Positions 1 to 13,599 of a stretch of 64,000 bases of DNA are shown here, piece after piece. Positions within the stretch are counted from its first letter, which is position 1, and the number at the start of each line of letters is the position of its first letter. The notes beneath the pieces were generated by a model. The model did not search any database, had not been told where the DNA came from, and saw only the letters and a program-made list of their open reading frames with translations. Source of the DNA: Channa striata (taxonomy: Eukaryota; Chordata; Actinopteri; Anabantiformes; Channidae); contig CM065172.1 of NCBI GenBank assembly GCA_033026295.1, positions 11,081,665-11,145,664 on the forward strand. Direction: 5' to 3'. The position numbers and the translations under genes are program-made.

Positions 1-519
1 TCAACCACATCATTGAGAAATGAGCTGTGTGTTGTCCTGATGTCTTTTTAACTGTTTTAACACAACTAAAGAGACAAGCTAACCCAGGCCACAGGCCGAT
101 AAGCAGCCAATCACAAGTAGAAAAGGATTCAGTGTTGGTTCTAGCGTCTGTACAGCCTGTTTCACGTGTGAACTCCAGACAATGTGACGATGGCAGTTGG
201 TTAATGAAACTTCATCAACACACCGATTCATTCACCTTTAACCCTCCCAGACATGCACAAGCTCATGCACGCAATACAAACATTGGGCTCGAAGGATAAA
301 GTCTGGATAATGTCGGAAGTTTCTTAGTCGGCCGTTTGCATTTACACATAATAAACATAATACATTTTATTTATAGGCACCTTACTGAACACTCAAGGTT
401 CACCTTACAGACACAAGACAAAACGACAAAGAAATTAGCAACAGTAGCATTATAAGGAAAATCTAAATAAACTGTTTGAAAAAAGTTTTGATGATTGGTT
501 TAAGGTGGAGTAGGCAAGA

Positions 520-905
520 TGGAAAGGTGAGATTTAAGAAGTGATTTGAACATGGAGGTCTGGTGGAAGGGAGTTCCAGAGATGGGGGGCAGAGCAGGAG
601 GACAGGAGGTGGGCTGAAGATGAGCGCAGGGAGCGTGACGGTGTATATAACTGAAGGAGGTCTGACAGATACGGGGGTGCAAGGTTATGGACGGCTTTGA
701 ATTTGAGCAGTAGAATCTTATAGGTAATGCAGACATGGACTGGGAGCCAGTGGTGCTGTCTGAGGATCGGGGTACTGTGGTCCGTGAATGGGGTTCTAGT
801 GAGAATGCAGGCAGCTGAGTTCTGAACCAGTGGACGTTTACAGAGGGATTTTTTTAGGGCAAACCGAACAATAGAGAATTACAATAATCTAAACAGGATG
901 TGAGT
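520..905 (+). repeat. Decayed interspersed repeat, probably retroelement-derived
   Basis: The stretch reads like a degraded copy of a repeat very common in teleost genomes. Recognisable landmarks, in order, are a 'gggagttccagagatgggg' block near 570, 'aaggttatggacggctttga' near 681, a 'gggagccagtgg' block near 740, 'gcagctgagttctg' near 810 and a 'caataatctaaacagg' block near 881. The strand given is the usual orientation of those landmarks. I recall the family as abundant but cannot name it with certainty; a LINE-associated origin is my guess. There is no intact reading frame. Confidence 0.6.
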
Positions 906-3780
906 AAGGTCATGACAGTGACAGTAAACTCCCTCAGTAAATCAGACGTTACCGAGTATTTAGGTTGTATTCATCCATGTGGTGATTGCACGTTGATTGT
1001 TAAATATAAGTGACAAGCCTGGAGTTTTACTCGTGGCAGAGAATCGCTGATTAAGTGGCTGAGAGACGTACCCCCTGCACGGTAAAGCTCTTATGCCACA
1101 GTAGCTGCTCCTAATGGATAACAATGAGCCGCTCAGACGCTGACAGCAGCTGAATATACTGTGTGTTCTATCACGACACCTTTGGCGGCGTCTTCAACTT
1201 ATCAAACGCATTAAGCAATACAGACTGTTACCGAAATGTGCTGCCATTACACAATAATGAAATATAGTGCTTTATTAATTTCCCCAATTTATGGGGATTT
1301 TTTTTATTAGTTTGCCACAAATGTAAAGCCAGGTTTTGACATGGAGCCCCAGTACTAAGTGAATATTGTAAAACTCTTCTGACAGGCTCCAATTATGCAA
1401 TTACAGAGGTTGCTGAGAGGCAATTATCTCTTCTATTTCTCTGAAGAGAGGAGCAGATAGGTGGAGACAGCGTGCCTGGCATGTGGCAACACATGCTGCG
1501 TATACCTGCCCCAGGGTGACAGTGTGTACGAACGCACAAGTAGCACAAAGTGTTTTACTGGGTCACTTTTACGTCCGTGTCCTCTCGTTCTTACCACCGG
1601 GGAGCTCTTTGCCTTGGAAAGTTTTGATTTCCGATTCACGGTATCAAAGCATGATGACATTTCCAGCGTGAATCCACTGTCAGTTTGTATTCAGGCACTT
1701 GCTTCGTAGAAAGTGCACTCAGACAAACCATTCACAGTCTGACATTTAGAATTTATCATCCTTTCCCGGAGTCGAATAAACAAGTAAGTGCTGGTGAGCC
1801 ACAGTTGTGGAGAATGCAGTTCACTTTGTGGAGGAGCCTTTAGCCAAAACAAGCTGCACAATACATTGTTTTTCAGACAGAATATATATATATCCTGGCG
1901 TAATACAGAGCCTGAAATGTCTTTGTGTTTAAACAGTGTGTTGTAATGGATCATTTCCATTATTGATAATTGTCCCTATTATTTTCTTTAGTAACCAGTT
2001 AATTGTTTTGTCAGTGAAATTTCTAAAATCTGTGACGATTTTCTTGTTTGTTGTTCTTAAAATGTCATTTAAACTCCTGACCAGACATAATGGGAAGTGT
2101 CTTTATCAAATTGAATATAATTCATAAAGATATGCTGATCTAAACCAGTTCATTCTGGGACATATATAAGGGACAGACCACAGAAACAAACAAGAATACT
2201 TCAATCTCCACTCCAGCTTAGGTGTGTTTCACCACATTTCGTTAAATTTACATTCAAATATTTGTGAGCTGCTTATACAACACATCCTACGTCTATGTTC
2301 ATAAACTGTACATAATTTAACAATATGTAACACTGTAGATGTGAAGGAAAATGGTGTGAGAACGAGAGAGCGCACCATGCCTGAATGAATTCCAATACAC
2401 TGGATGTTTTTCAGTTTGTAGATTAAAAGCTGACCTGTTTCTCATGTAACAACTTGTTGTAGTCTAAATGAATTTGATGAAAGCTTGGCCCAAACATCAC
2501 CACGGGGGTCGTAGGATTCCCCAATTACCACATTTCTGTCAGGTTGGGTCACACAAAGAAAGAGACTCAACCCATTTTCACTACGGCAAAACTGCAGAGG
2601 CTTGAATAGGCCGGTTTCACAGGACTGAGCGTGGCCAGTCGCTCTGTGCGTGGCCAGACAGAGAACAGAGAAACATGGGGGGGAAGTAATCTCACTGCAA
2701 ATTATTTGCACATGCGAGAAATTCCAAGTTTTAAAAGAAGTAAAAAGCGAGTGGGCAAGTGACTTACATGAGCTAAATCTGAACATCTGAGCTGCCATGT
2801 GAACTGTACTGATAAATGTTCCTGGTGTTGCTGGACAAGAAAAAAAAGTATAAAGCGATACAAACTCTATAACTGACCTAAATGAATAAATAGTTAATAT
2901 GTGAAATTCACCCAAATGCTTTAGAATTATTTAGAAACTAATCCTAGTCATAGCAGAGAGATCAGTTTAAAAAACACTTTAAAGATGATGAGGATGACGA
3001 ACATATAAAAAAATGTTTGGCACAGTTGAATGTGGGCTAACTGACAAAAGGAAAAATATTTTAATTACTGCTGAGGTTGAGCTTGAGGTTTTGAATGCAG
3101 CATTTGGTATGTAACCCGTGACAGATTTGAATAGATAATAATTTTACCACCTGTAATCACAACTTTATTACCTGCTAATGCCTTCACTGGACATAAAAAT
3201 GCTACTAAAACACAACTGTGGCAATGAAAATGAATAATTAAAACGTCTGATATCACTGCATGCAGATAACCATGTGCTGGCTACAGCTGTACCTGGGAAC
3301 AACTTCTGATTCAAAATGCAGCCTTGTGGTTTGATTGTTTGATTAGTATGCGGTTTTTTACACGTTCTGACTTGATGCAGTCTAACTTATCACAATATCC
3401 CTCCTATGACAGCTCAAATCTTTGTTTGTCTGTTTTTTTTGCAAAGAGGAAGATAAAATATTATAAACATGCCTTACAACACGCTGCACAACTTACCCAT
3501 ATGCCGAGCAGCCGGTGTGATGACAGGCTCCTTCCGAGGATTCGCATTCAGTTTTCTCTGGAGAAGCTCTACAAGTGATGACAGCCCTCTTTGCCGTAAC
3601 ATCCCATCCTTGTTTTAATTCTCACACAGGTTAACGCCTAGTGCGCACTTTTCTGTGAGCCTCTTTGACTGACGGCCAAAACTGCGAAATCAACACCTAC
3701 AGCCAAGACTCGAGCCTCCGCAAGGTCGTTTCTCTATTTTAGAAGCAGCAGGGGTCAAAGGGCAAGCACTAACTTTAAAG

Positions 3781-3784
<4 letters not shown>

Positions 3785-3852
<68 letters not shown>
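3785..3852. repeat. (TG)n microsatellite
   Basis: This is an uninterrupted run of about 34 TG units. It creates open frames of repeating Cys-Val or Thr-His that are not genes. Confidence 0.97.
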
Positions 3853-3853
<1 letters not shown>

Positions 3854-6800
3854 AGTCGGTGCTGTCATACACTGTTATGTTGCGCATGTGCACATAGGCT
3901 TTGCGCAGAATATGTGCTAAAAGTGGAGAAATTGTTCATTCCATGTCTGTGTCGCTCAGGCATACATGAAGTATAGCTGGGGGGGTTTTGTCCAATAAGT
4001 CACATAAGATTTCACTTACCGCTGCAGCTGCAGCTGAGCCATGTGAGTGAACAAACACAATAAGCATTTACCTTGAATGAAAAATGTGTCCTGTCAAATA
4101 TTCACCTGAAGTGCTTGTCTGGAGGAATGTGAAGAAGTGCAGGCATGTGGCGATAGGGCATTCTGTGGTTTAAATCGCTGCTTCCAGCGTCTCAAACATG
4201 AGGATTTACTGGACTTTTTAGTCTTCCATGACAGTAAAATGAATAACACTCCGGTTTGCATTGTTCGTTAGTAGAAAACAAGCCATTAACTCTAGTCGTG
4301 GGATGAAGGGATTGTGAACATTGTTTCCTTGTACACGTGGGACTTTATCTAAAAGTTTTAATGGTTTCCCAAGTCTTCTACGGATGCACTTGGTCAGGTT
4401 TCTCATTTTTGGTTAATGACATATTGAACAATGGATATTTCATGCTGGGAGCACTTTGATACCTTTGATTTACAGCCGCTCACTGTGGGTATCCTTCATT
4501 TTTAGACAAAACACATGTCCATTGTGTTCCCACAGGATTTGAAGAGTTAAACAATGTAAAAGTCCTAATGATAAAAGTTGACCTGCCTTTGAGATCAGTC
4601 AAAACTTTAGATCAATTCATTTCATTTGTATACATAAACCTTATTGGGTCAAGCATATACACAAGACTTGCAGGAGAGCTGCATGATGCTCACTGTGGGA
4701 GATGTTCAGATCACAACAAAAGGGGCTCTGTCCCTCCAACTCACCTGTTTTATCCATCAGTGCTGGATAAAACTAGGCTTCTGTTGAAAAGTGCCCTGTT
4801 CCTTGTTTGAGCTTATTAGTTTCCAGACGATAATTAACAAAATGTTCTTGTAGCGAGGCCTTTCAATACTGCGGCAAAACACATGTACAAAGGAACACTA
4901 ATAATTTAATTATTAGCTGACTGATTCTTGATATAATTTTTTTTCCTTAGAAATAGGAAACTGTGATTTAACTTCATCGTTTTCATTCATTGTAAATATA
5001 CTTAAATAAAATATGAATTTCCATTGACATTGTATGCACCGCAAAACGGAGCTCTTCACTGTCAGGTAGTCCATGCCGTGCTCCGTTCCCACAAGGTTCA
5101 CACTTAATTGCAAGGCTATAAAGAAGAAGCTTACATTCCAATTACCACTCGAACCAGCAGCGAACACTGTGTGCTGATCCCTGACATTACCTTCTACAGA
5201 AAGACACACTGGAGCAATGCTTGGAGTTCACACATTTCCCCTCATTATTGGACCATTGTGCCGCGATGACCCATAATCTTGACCTGAGTTGTGGTTCTCT
5301 ATGGCTTGAAGCACTTCACCGCTGATAAGCGAGATCTGTAGATTCCTCACCACGTTTGCGTGTCAATGTGCATTAAGAAAAGTGATTCAATAGTTGGTGA
5401 AAATACAAAGTCTGCCCAGGTTGAAAACACATTATTCAAACATTGAATTGTACTCCCCCGAGAGCAGTTTATTATTATCAATATGTACGCTCCCAGTGGT
5501 TGTTCGCATTGAACCAGAGAGAGAACAAGTAAAATGTATATACCACAAAGGAAGAGCTGTGGAGAATCCTGTTGCCATAGCGATGAATGTATATTTTATT
5601 GGTGGCAGGTCTCTGCTCCTGTGGTGTAACAATGCCCCCTAGTGACACCTCAGACAGCTGAGCACAGCAGGGAAGTGGCAACACAATCTAGAAACTCTAT
5701 TTTTACAGTCAAAAGCTCAGAAGGCAACAAAAGAATTGAATTTTAACTAACTTAAATAAAGTCCAGATTGATTTCCATGTTTACAAAATGTTTTCAGACA
5801 TTTAGTCTAAATGTCAGTGTCATGCATTGGATGGACGGTGTCTGACTTTCACAAGATGCAAATGTCATTTCAAACAGCAGAAGAAACACCAGTCGAATTG
5901 GTTGAATGAGGGAAGATCAGAGCAGATTTTTTCCTACTGCTGCTTTTGGAAATAATTGTAAACACTAGAGGGAGTCTCTATGGTTTCCCTCCCGCTGGGT
6001 ACATGGTTATCTTATTCATACAGTAAATAATGTAACATAAAATAAAATATTCAATTAACTCGAAAAATCTACTAACTTTGAAGGAAAATGTTTCACAGTT
6101 TAACATGATTTTGCAAGTTTGAAATGATTGGACCGGTGCTCCTTGGTGCAGTAGTACTGTTGAATTTTGGTAACCTTCAATTAACATTTTTTACCTCCGT
6201 TATGTTTCCTGCAACAGAAAACATCATGGTATTTTATTCGAAATATTTGGAAAAGTGTTGTCAATCTTCCTTAAACCGTATTAGTCTGCATTTTAATTGA
6301 CCACTGACCTTCAGAGTATTGTGAGGGAAGGTCAATCAGGCTGAATGTGAGGCAGAGACTGTGGAAAGTGGACCAAAAAGCAAAAGAAAAGAACACACTT
6401 TTTCAGTTTGAAGAGTAAAAACTGTGCTTACAGAATAAATATCGGTGTAGTAAATCAGGTGAGTGCAAGAGTTGATTAGTATTGAAGATGACAATTAATT
6501 GATCCAAGTTTCACTGACTCCTTTTATATTTTGTTCTAAATAGAACAAAGGATTCACGTAGGATGTTCCTTTGGCCCTATAATCAATATTTCAGTGGGAT
6601 TCAGTCATGGGATCTGCTTAGACGTCTGGCCCTTGTGCCATTGCAAAGCTATCATTTAGCCCTCCTGAAGGATGATCCATATACTGCAGGGCTAAACTAC
6701 TGCTTACTATGTGAAATCATCCAATGACGATCTTCTTTGTACTGAGGCCCAGCGTGTGGGTACACCGACCTAAAGATGTCAGGGATCGTTCTCTGCATCC

Positions 6801-8339
6801 ATTCTCCTCAGTGCAGGTTCCAGTGTCTGTCTGCCACCTACAACTCAGATCCTGCAACTTTACCTCTACAGGTCAGATTCAGAAGAGCACCAGAATGGAA
6901 GGACGTGATGCTGTGCGAAGCTCTTTCTATTCACACAACAGAAAAAACGTGTTTTGTATCAGAGGAATGCTTATGCTGCGTGCATCTTTTAATGACTGAT
7001 TGTTTTATGCAGACTTCACCGGGGACATCAAATGCCTCATACTAGTTTTCAGTTATAGCAGCAATGGATTATCTTATATTTGTCGCCTGACAAGATAACA
7101 GCATTGCCACGGGTGCTAAATAGGGATGGACTGGGAATAAATGTTGACTGATAAGTGCAATCAAAGCGAGCGTCTAGTACAGATTCAAGACCTAAGGGTG
7201 TAAAATGTGTGCGAGAATGTGTGTAAGATCAGTGTTGCAGTGGAATAAGAGAAGTTACATCATCACCACTTAACAGTTTTACAGGCTGCTCTAGTCTATT
7301 GGCGCCCAGGGGAAAAATTGAAATGAATGAAATGTTAAATGACGTTAATACACATGCACAATGGGAATATGTGACTAAGGGTTGCTTTTCGGTTTACGTT
7401 GTTCTGTGATCTGCTTTGTAGCGTATGTGTTTGTGTGAATGAGACAGATGAATAGAGGAAGCCGGGGTACAAATGTGTGTCTGTATGCACAATTGCCTCA
7501 CCCGATAAAGTAGTGATAGTTCTCATGTGATGTGACACCCTCATAGTAACACACAGCTGGGGTATTTTCCTACTTTGTATCTTACTTCTGTTCCATATTC
7601 ATACATGCAGTGGCACTCAGTTTGTTTAGTATTTCTAGCATATCTATGTATAGGATCTAAATCAACCTGCCATGCAAGTGCACAGTCGTAATTTTTCGCT
7701 TCATTCTTCATTTTGTAGTGGTGTTGGGGGAGGTGTTCATATGTGTAGACATCGCTGGTGCTCAGACAATGACTTTTCTGTTTTTTATGACTGAAAAAAT
7801 GCAGCAGGTGCTGTACAAGGATTGAAGTTTGTTCTCATATATTTGTTTTGCTTTAGTTGATGTGTGATTTGAATTTGTTGCTTAGAACAGATGGAAAATT
7901 GACAGATCTACAGTTTAATATGTCTGTGACAGAGTAAAAACTAAATGTGAGCTTCCTACACTAAAACAGCAAGTTAGTGATGCATCCCATGTCTGACACA
8001 AAGGAGGAAAACCACAGAACTAAGCTGGAGTAAGCCCTGTGATAAACTGGCGACTTGTCCAATTGATTGAACTGATGATCTTGGAATCTTCAGTCGTTTA
8101 GAAATTGTCCCCAAGAGACATGTCATGTTTAAATCAACCGTTTTCTTTCTCAGATCTCCACTAAGCTGCATGGACTAACTGGATATTGGTCAATCCAACG
8201 TGTTATTAAAAAACATTTTTATGTTGGCATGCAGAAGCTATGAGCTGCAGCCGATCGTGATCACTATACCGAGAAGTTGGGCTGGACAAATTAGGAAACA
8301 CTTTGAAAATTCCAGCACCACAGAATTGATAATTGTTAT

Positions 8340-8680
8340 ACTGTAAGTTTTCATAATTTGTCCAATGGGACATTCAGGCCCTTTGCAGACGCAGTGATAG
8401 ATGTCGCACTTGGCCTTTAGCACATCTGGGTCATGTCTGCACTTCCTTATGTGCATCACTTTGGGCAGTGCAGGTGTTGCCCCTGTTCTGTAACATCTGG
8501 GCTTTATATTGAGGTTCTTACACGAACTTACAGCAGACCCATCTGACCCACATGCATTTTGGAGACAACTGGGCAATGTTTACCTTTCCTTATGTGATCC
8601 ACTTCAGGTGGCACACTCCAGGTGTGGCCCACATGGGCTTCAGTATCTGAGCCATTTCTGCATCACTTTATGTGGAATAT
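8340..8680. repeat. Possible degenerate minisatellite-like region
   Basis: Short related phrases recur here, such as 'acatctgggtcatgtctgc', 'cacttcaggtggcacactcc', 'aggtgtggcccacatgggc' and 'atctgagccatttctgc'. They are spaced irregularly, as in an old decayed tandem repeat of the 'gggccacatgtgg' kind found in fish. The unit is too eroded to define. A minus-strand open frame here, rich in Cys, is a by-product. Confidence 0.3.
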
Positions 8681-11600
8681 TCACAGTGAATCCAAATATT
8701 AGCTGCATTTTTAATTTCAGACCTGACAGAGATTTTGCTCTGTATGATTTAAGTGATTTGATTGTCAACATTTCATTGCAGCCAAATCTCTAATAATGGC
8801 TTTTTATATTTTTAGTAAGGGAGTTAACTGAAATGAGCAAAAGTAACTCATTATTTTCTCCTGAGTCTTTCTCCAACTCTTTCTCCTTATCTTTTGTATT
8901 CTAAGATACTTTCTAACTTTCATTAGTGTGGTGACATGATGTTTTATTTTTTCTAAAGGTAATTTGAAATCAGAATTAACATGCTATGTGCATTTTCCTG
9001 TTCTGCCTGCATTGCTTGGGAAGGGTCAAACATATTAAGGGTGATAACTGTTTACAAAAACACATTTTCAAAAGTTGCTTTTTAATTTTACTTGACTTTA
9101 TATTTAAACAAATTCAATTTCACAATTATAACTGTCAAAACATTAAGAAAAAAGATTTGGTCCATACCACCATAAGATTCATAGCAAAGTTTCATAAAGC
9201 AGCATTAAGGGAAGCTTTATTTTATTTAAAATGTTTGACTAATTCATGTATTTGACATTTTAAAAGATAATCTATACAAATTGATGAGGAAACAGATGTG
9301 TTCATGCTTAACCAGCTAATTATCATCAATGTAGATTTGAGAGGCAAACAGATGCGCTGTTGTTCGTGGTAGATTTAATGAGAAAACGTAGCCTTTTCAC
9401 ACTATTTCTGCATCATTTGTCACCAAAAAATGTGCAAGTTACCACATTGAGAACTGCAGAGTAATCACCCATTACCAGCTGTTTGAGGTTGATTGTGTTT
9501 TTCCAGTTTCCTGAATGCGATGATGAGAATATTTTGTGCACTTCATGTAGTGTGTTGATGCTGCTGTCTAATTGTTACAGAAGTACATCTTTAACTGAGA
9601 TAATTTTTTTTTTTTTTTTATACATGAGCTGAGCTTGTAGCTTTTAATGTATGCCAAGCCCAGGGGAATCGTTGTGCCATTGACAAGTAAAGAGTGAACA
9701 CATTCATTAGGAAGACACTATTGAAAATCCATACAGCACCTTGGACACACATACATATCTAAATCCCAATAAACTAGGACAGATCTTTTCATTAAACACT
9801 TGAGAACAGTGTACGAAAAGAACTGGGCAGCAGCACTGGGCAGCATGTCTGCCGGATGCCGCTGGCGTGTGTTTATGTGCGGGAGAGGAGTTCGGGATAG
9901 AGTCCACTTTGCCGGCGTCCCCATTGTTTGTTCTATTATTCTGCAGGGTTAACTTAGGTATAAGCCTCTAATTCTCTCAAAATGAAAGTAAACACAACTC
10001 TCAACTGCCTTGTTTTCTGTAGAAGTGGGCAAACATTTCATTTAAGGAGGCGCACCATAGTGCAAGGCGGCATTTGTTGGGTTAAGCAAGTGGAGCGAAG
10101 TTGGATTTCTTTCCAAACACTCCTCTCTGCTAATAAGAGATGACATTTGTTCATTCGTGGACAAGAACAGCATTTGTTTAAATAAACAATGATCCTTGTA
10201 ACTATATTTGAAATCGGCATCTGCAAACAACCAAGTAAATAATGTGCATCTAAACTGATATTAAAGCTACAATATGCAAGTTAAGCTGGAATAAGATTTA
10301 AACCCAGTGCTCCTACGTCTCTCCCTGATGATGTGCTACACTCTACCGTTCTCTACCATAATTGTCAATATGAAATTACAAGAAATAGGAATGATTTAAA
10401 AGATTCTAATCAAGCAGAAATATGTGAAATTTTCTGATTGCTCAGAAGGACAAGCCTCACTCAAAAACTTTGAGGGGAAAATACCTCTGCACCGCTGCCA
10501 GTGCTGTTCAGTGAGTCTAGACAAGAGCCTTCAAAATCATCTGACCACCAAAAAGTTCCATAGTGTATTTTATTAATAAAAGATAATTGCATATATTTTA
10601 TTAAAAATACATAATTTTTTAGTCTTATTTCATTCTCATCCACATTAGGTCTTGAAAAAAACCTAAAAGAACAAAAATGTGATCTGCAGAGACCTTGTGT
10701 GATTGTGTTGATTCTGGCACTTTCTTACAAAAGAAAAAATGCCAATGTCATGTAAGGTTCAGTAGCCTTATTGATTGCAGATGTCAGACAACCTAATATT
10801 GAGCAGCAAAATTGAATCCTGAAAACAACACACTCACATGGATGCGTACACACATGACGAGTCAATGGAAAGCCAGTGAAATGAGAACTAAAATATTTAT
10901 GGGTAATGAATATTCAACAGAGAGTACGTTTGTATCATCCCCCACAACAGTTTTACAATTTAAATATTTATAGCTGCTTAAATAAATGAAACAGCCACAC
11001 AACCTAAAGCTCAGGTATAATACGCAGTGTGTGAGGCTTGTTAGCCTCTGTGACATTCAGATGTCTAAAAGCATGATTTAAATCTGCATATCTCCTTCAT
11101 GCTGTCAAATAAAACATCTCTGAATATGACAGTCAGATTCGGTCTAAAAATTCATAACACATGGCAAGTTGTTCCATTTAACAATCTCCTCTTCCCACCC
11201 TTAGCCGCATTTAACACCTTCCCTCCCCCTGTCCCGACTCAAATGAAAGCATTAAAGCAATTTTGATTCGGGTTATCACTTTACAGTATGTGTAACATTG
11301 GCAGGATTTATAACCAAATGAGCTGCGCTGAAAATGTCTGTTCAGATTGGCATGAGGACGTGGGCAGTAATGTCTGCCGCCACCTGCTCCCTTCCCAATG
11401 TTTTGTGCTCGGCAGTGCAAGGCTGCAGGCAGTGAGTTTAATTCTGACTGCACTGTGAGTTTAGGATTTAGGGACCTTTTACCAGGGCTGTAAAAGCATT
11501 GGAAAATGATGATGTCAGGGCAATTTAATCATGTCAAAACTTCAAGGTTGGCCCAGCAGTACAGATACTGACTATCAACAAGTCAAATACTGTAAGAAAC

Positions 11601-13554
11601 TCTGCTGAGTTGATTTCTGGCACCGGGTGACACGGGTGGCCCATTCAATTTACACCATATTAACTCCAAGGAGATTGTTGTTGCAGACCACAAACACTGC
11701 TAAAGACCTCCAAGTTTGACACTATGCAACACGTTACTGCAAGGGTGAAGCAATCAGACTTTCTGAATTTTCTGTTGCGCTTCTGTTGACTTAAAAACTC
11801 ATAAAAACAGTTTTTGTCTCTGTTCCACTAACACTGACACATAGAAGCTGGTTGTATTCAGCTGTGTAGTGACTCACTTGTGTGATGCTGGCTTTTTGTT
11901 TTAACAGTTGTCCTCGCTAAAACTGCAAGTGCATCAGTCACCAACACTGTGAAATTATATAATAGAACAAAGAAAACTTCTCAATAAACATATTCCACAC
12001 TCAGGAAAACTGCTTTAGCAAAGAGCACTATTGATCACAAGTAGCCCCTCACCTACACACACCACAAAACACTGAACAGGACATTTGCTTGATAACACTA
12101 CAAGCTTCGGGCTCTGAACGGCCGATGAGTTGAATCAACACCTCTGACAGTCTCGTCTAGCACAATGGAGCATTATGAGTTCAACAAATGTGTCTTTGCA
12201 TTGTTTTGTTACCGATTGCATGCATTGTAAATGGAAAGGAACATTTTATTTATAGCTGCTGTGGGACGTGTGGCATTTTAATGAACGTATAATTGTGTGG
12301 CATTTTTACTGTAACTGATACATAATTAACTAAATTGGGGTTGAGATAATTAGTAATAGCCTCTTTTTCACAGCAGATATATATCGTTAGTGATGGTAAA
12401 TTGTGATCTATATTATGATCACTTTTCCAATAAACAGTTTTGCTTCTTATTGTGAAAGACAAAACTAATGTTAGGTCTCCTAGGCATCGCTCTGCATATT
12501 TAATTGAGCAAGAAGGATAAGGGCTAATAATGGATAATAGATAGAGTCATTATTTTTCTTTAACACCACACCACCATCTGTTGTTGCAATTAGGAAACTT
12601 TTGTTAACTTTATGTTAAACTCGATATTTTTTTTTTTGCTCATACTTATCATGTCATCAGCACCTTTATTAATTTATTAAAATAACTGTTGAATTCTGCT
12701 TACAGTAATTCGAGGAAAATAAGACAGTTTGAGGCATCAGCTTAATCTGTTTAATAAATGAATATGAGATGTTAAGATAAAATATAACCGCCTCTGATGA
12801 ATGAGTTGCTGCCATATGCGTTTCCGTAGATAGACAGACAGTAGATCACCCTGCTAAATTTACTGGACTCACTACAGGTCAGTTCTCGCCAGCTGCTCCA
12901 ACGGCACGTCTTCTGTAGCCAAGCAAATTTTTTATTGACCTACAGGAGGATTTATCTCAAACTGGAGCCTTCCCTTCATTAGCCCTTAGCGAGGCCTCCC
13001 TACAGTAGAGAGTAAATTCTTTATCCTCCAAAGTAATGGACTTCCACAGCCATGGAACAGCAGTATACAATAAAAGGCATGCTGGCCCATTAGTCTTCTA
13101 TGCAAGGCTGTTGAAAACAGTCTGGCTAATGAACTAAGACTAGAAATGTAAAAAAAAAAAAAGAAAACAACAAGGGAAATTGACGGAGTTAGTATGAGAG
13201 AGAGAGAAACCCCCGGGAGTGTCTGTGTGATATATTTAAGTGGACTGCAGAAAACACCAAATCATTTTAGATAGACGTTCACGTACAGTAGTAGATGAAA
13301 GATGTTTTTATGTTCAGATGCATTATACAATAGTGTAAAGGGATATAAAAAATGGAAGAGGGTTTATGGTTTATAAAATATGATGGCGACAAAAGTGTAA
13401 GTGATATAAGTTTACATATTTGCAGCAATAGCTGTTACATTTTTAATGAAATAATAAAGTAGTCCATATAGTGCTCCCTCTAGTCCTGAAAAATTGACAA
13501 ATTGTCAAATTACTTTCCATTCACAAGTGACAAATTGCCTTCCATTTAAACCTG

Positions 13555-13599
13555 TCTGTGTGTGTGTGTGTGTGTGTGTGTGCGCGTGTGCATGTGTGT
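13555..13599. repeat. (TG)n microsatellite, imperfect
   Basis: A TG run is followed by TGCGCG and TGCATG interruptions. Confidence 0.9.

Noticed and set aside
2442..2915. 157-codon minus-strand open frame in intergenic DNA
   Set aside because: No recognisable domain and no splice partners. A few frames of this length are expected by chance in 64 kb read six ways.
3690..3976. Frames of repeated Cys-Val or Thr-His
   Set aside because: They are translations of the (TG)n microsatellite.
8238..8576. Cys-rich 112-codon minus-strand frame
   Set aside because: It coincides with a degenerate repeat-like region. The Cys codons follow the repeated 'gca' and 'aca' strings rather than any known Cys pattern.
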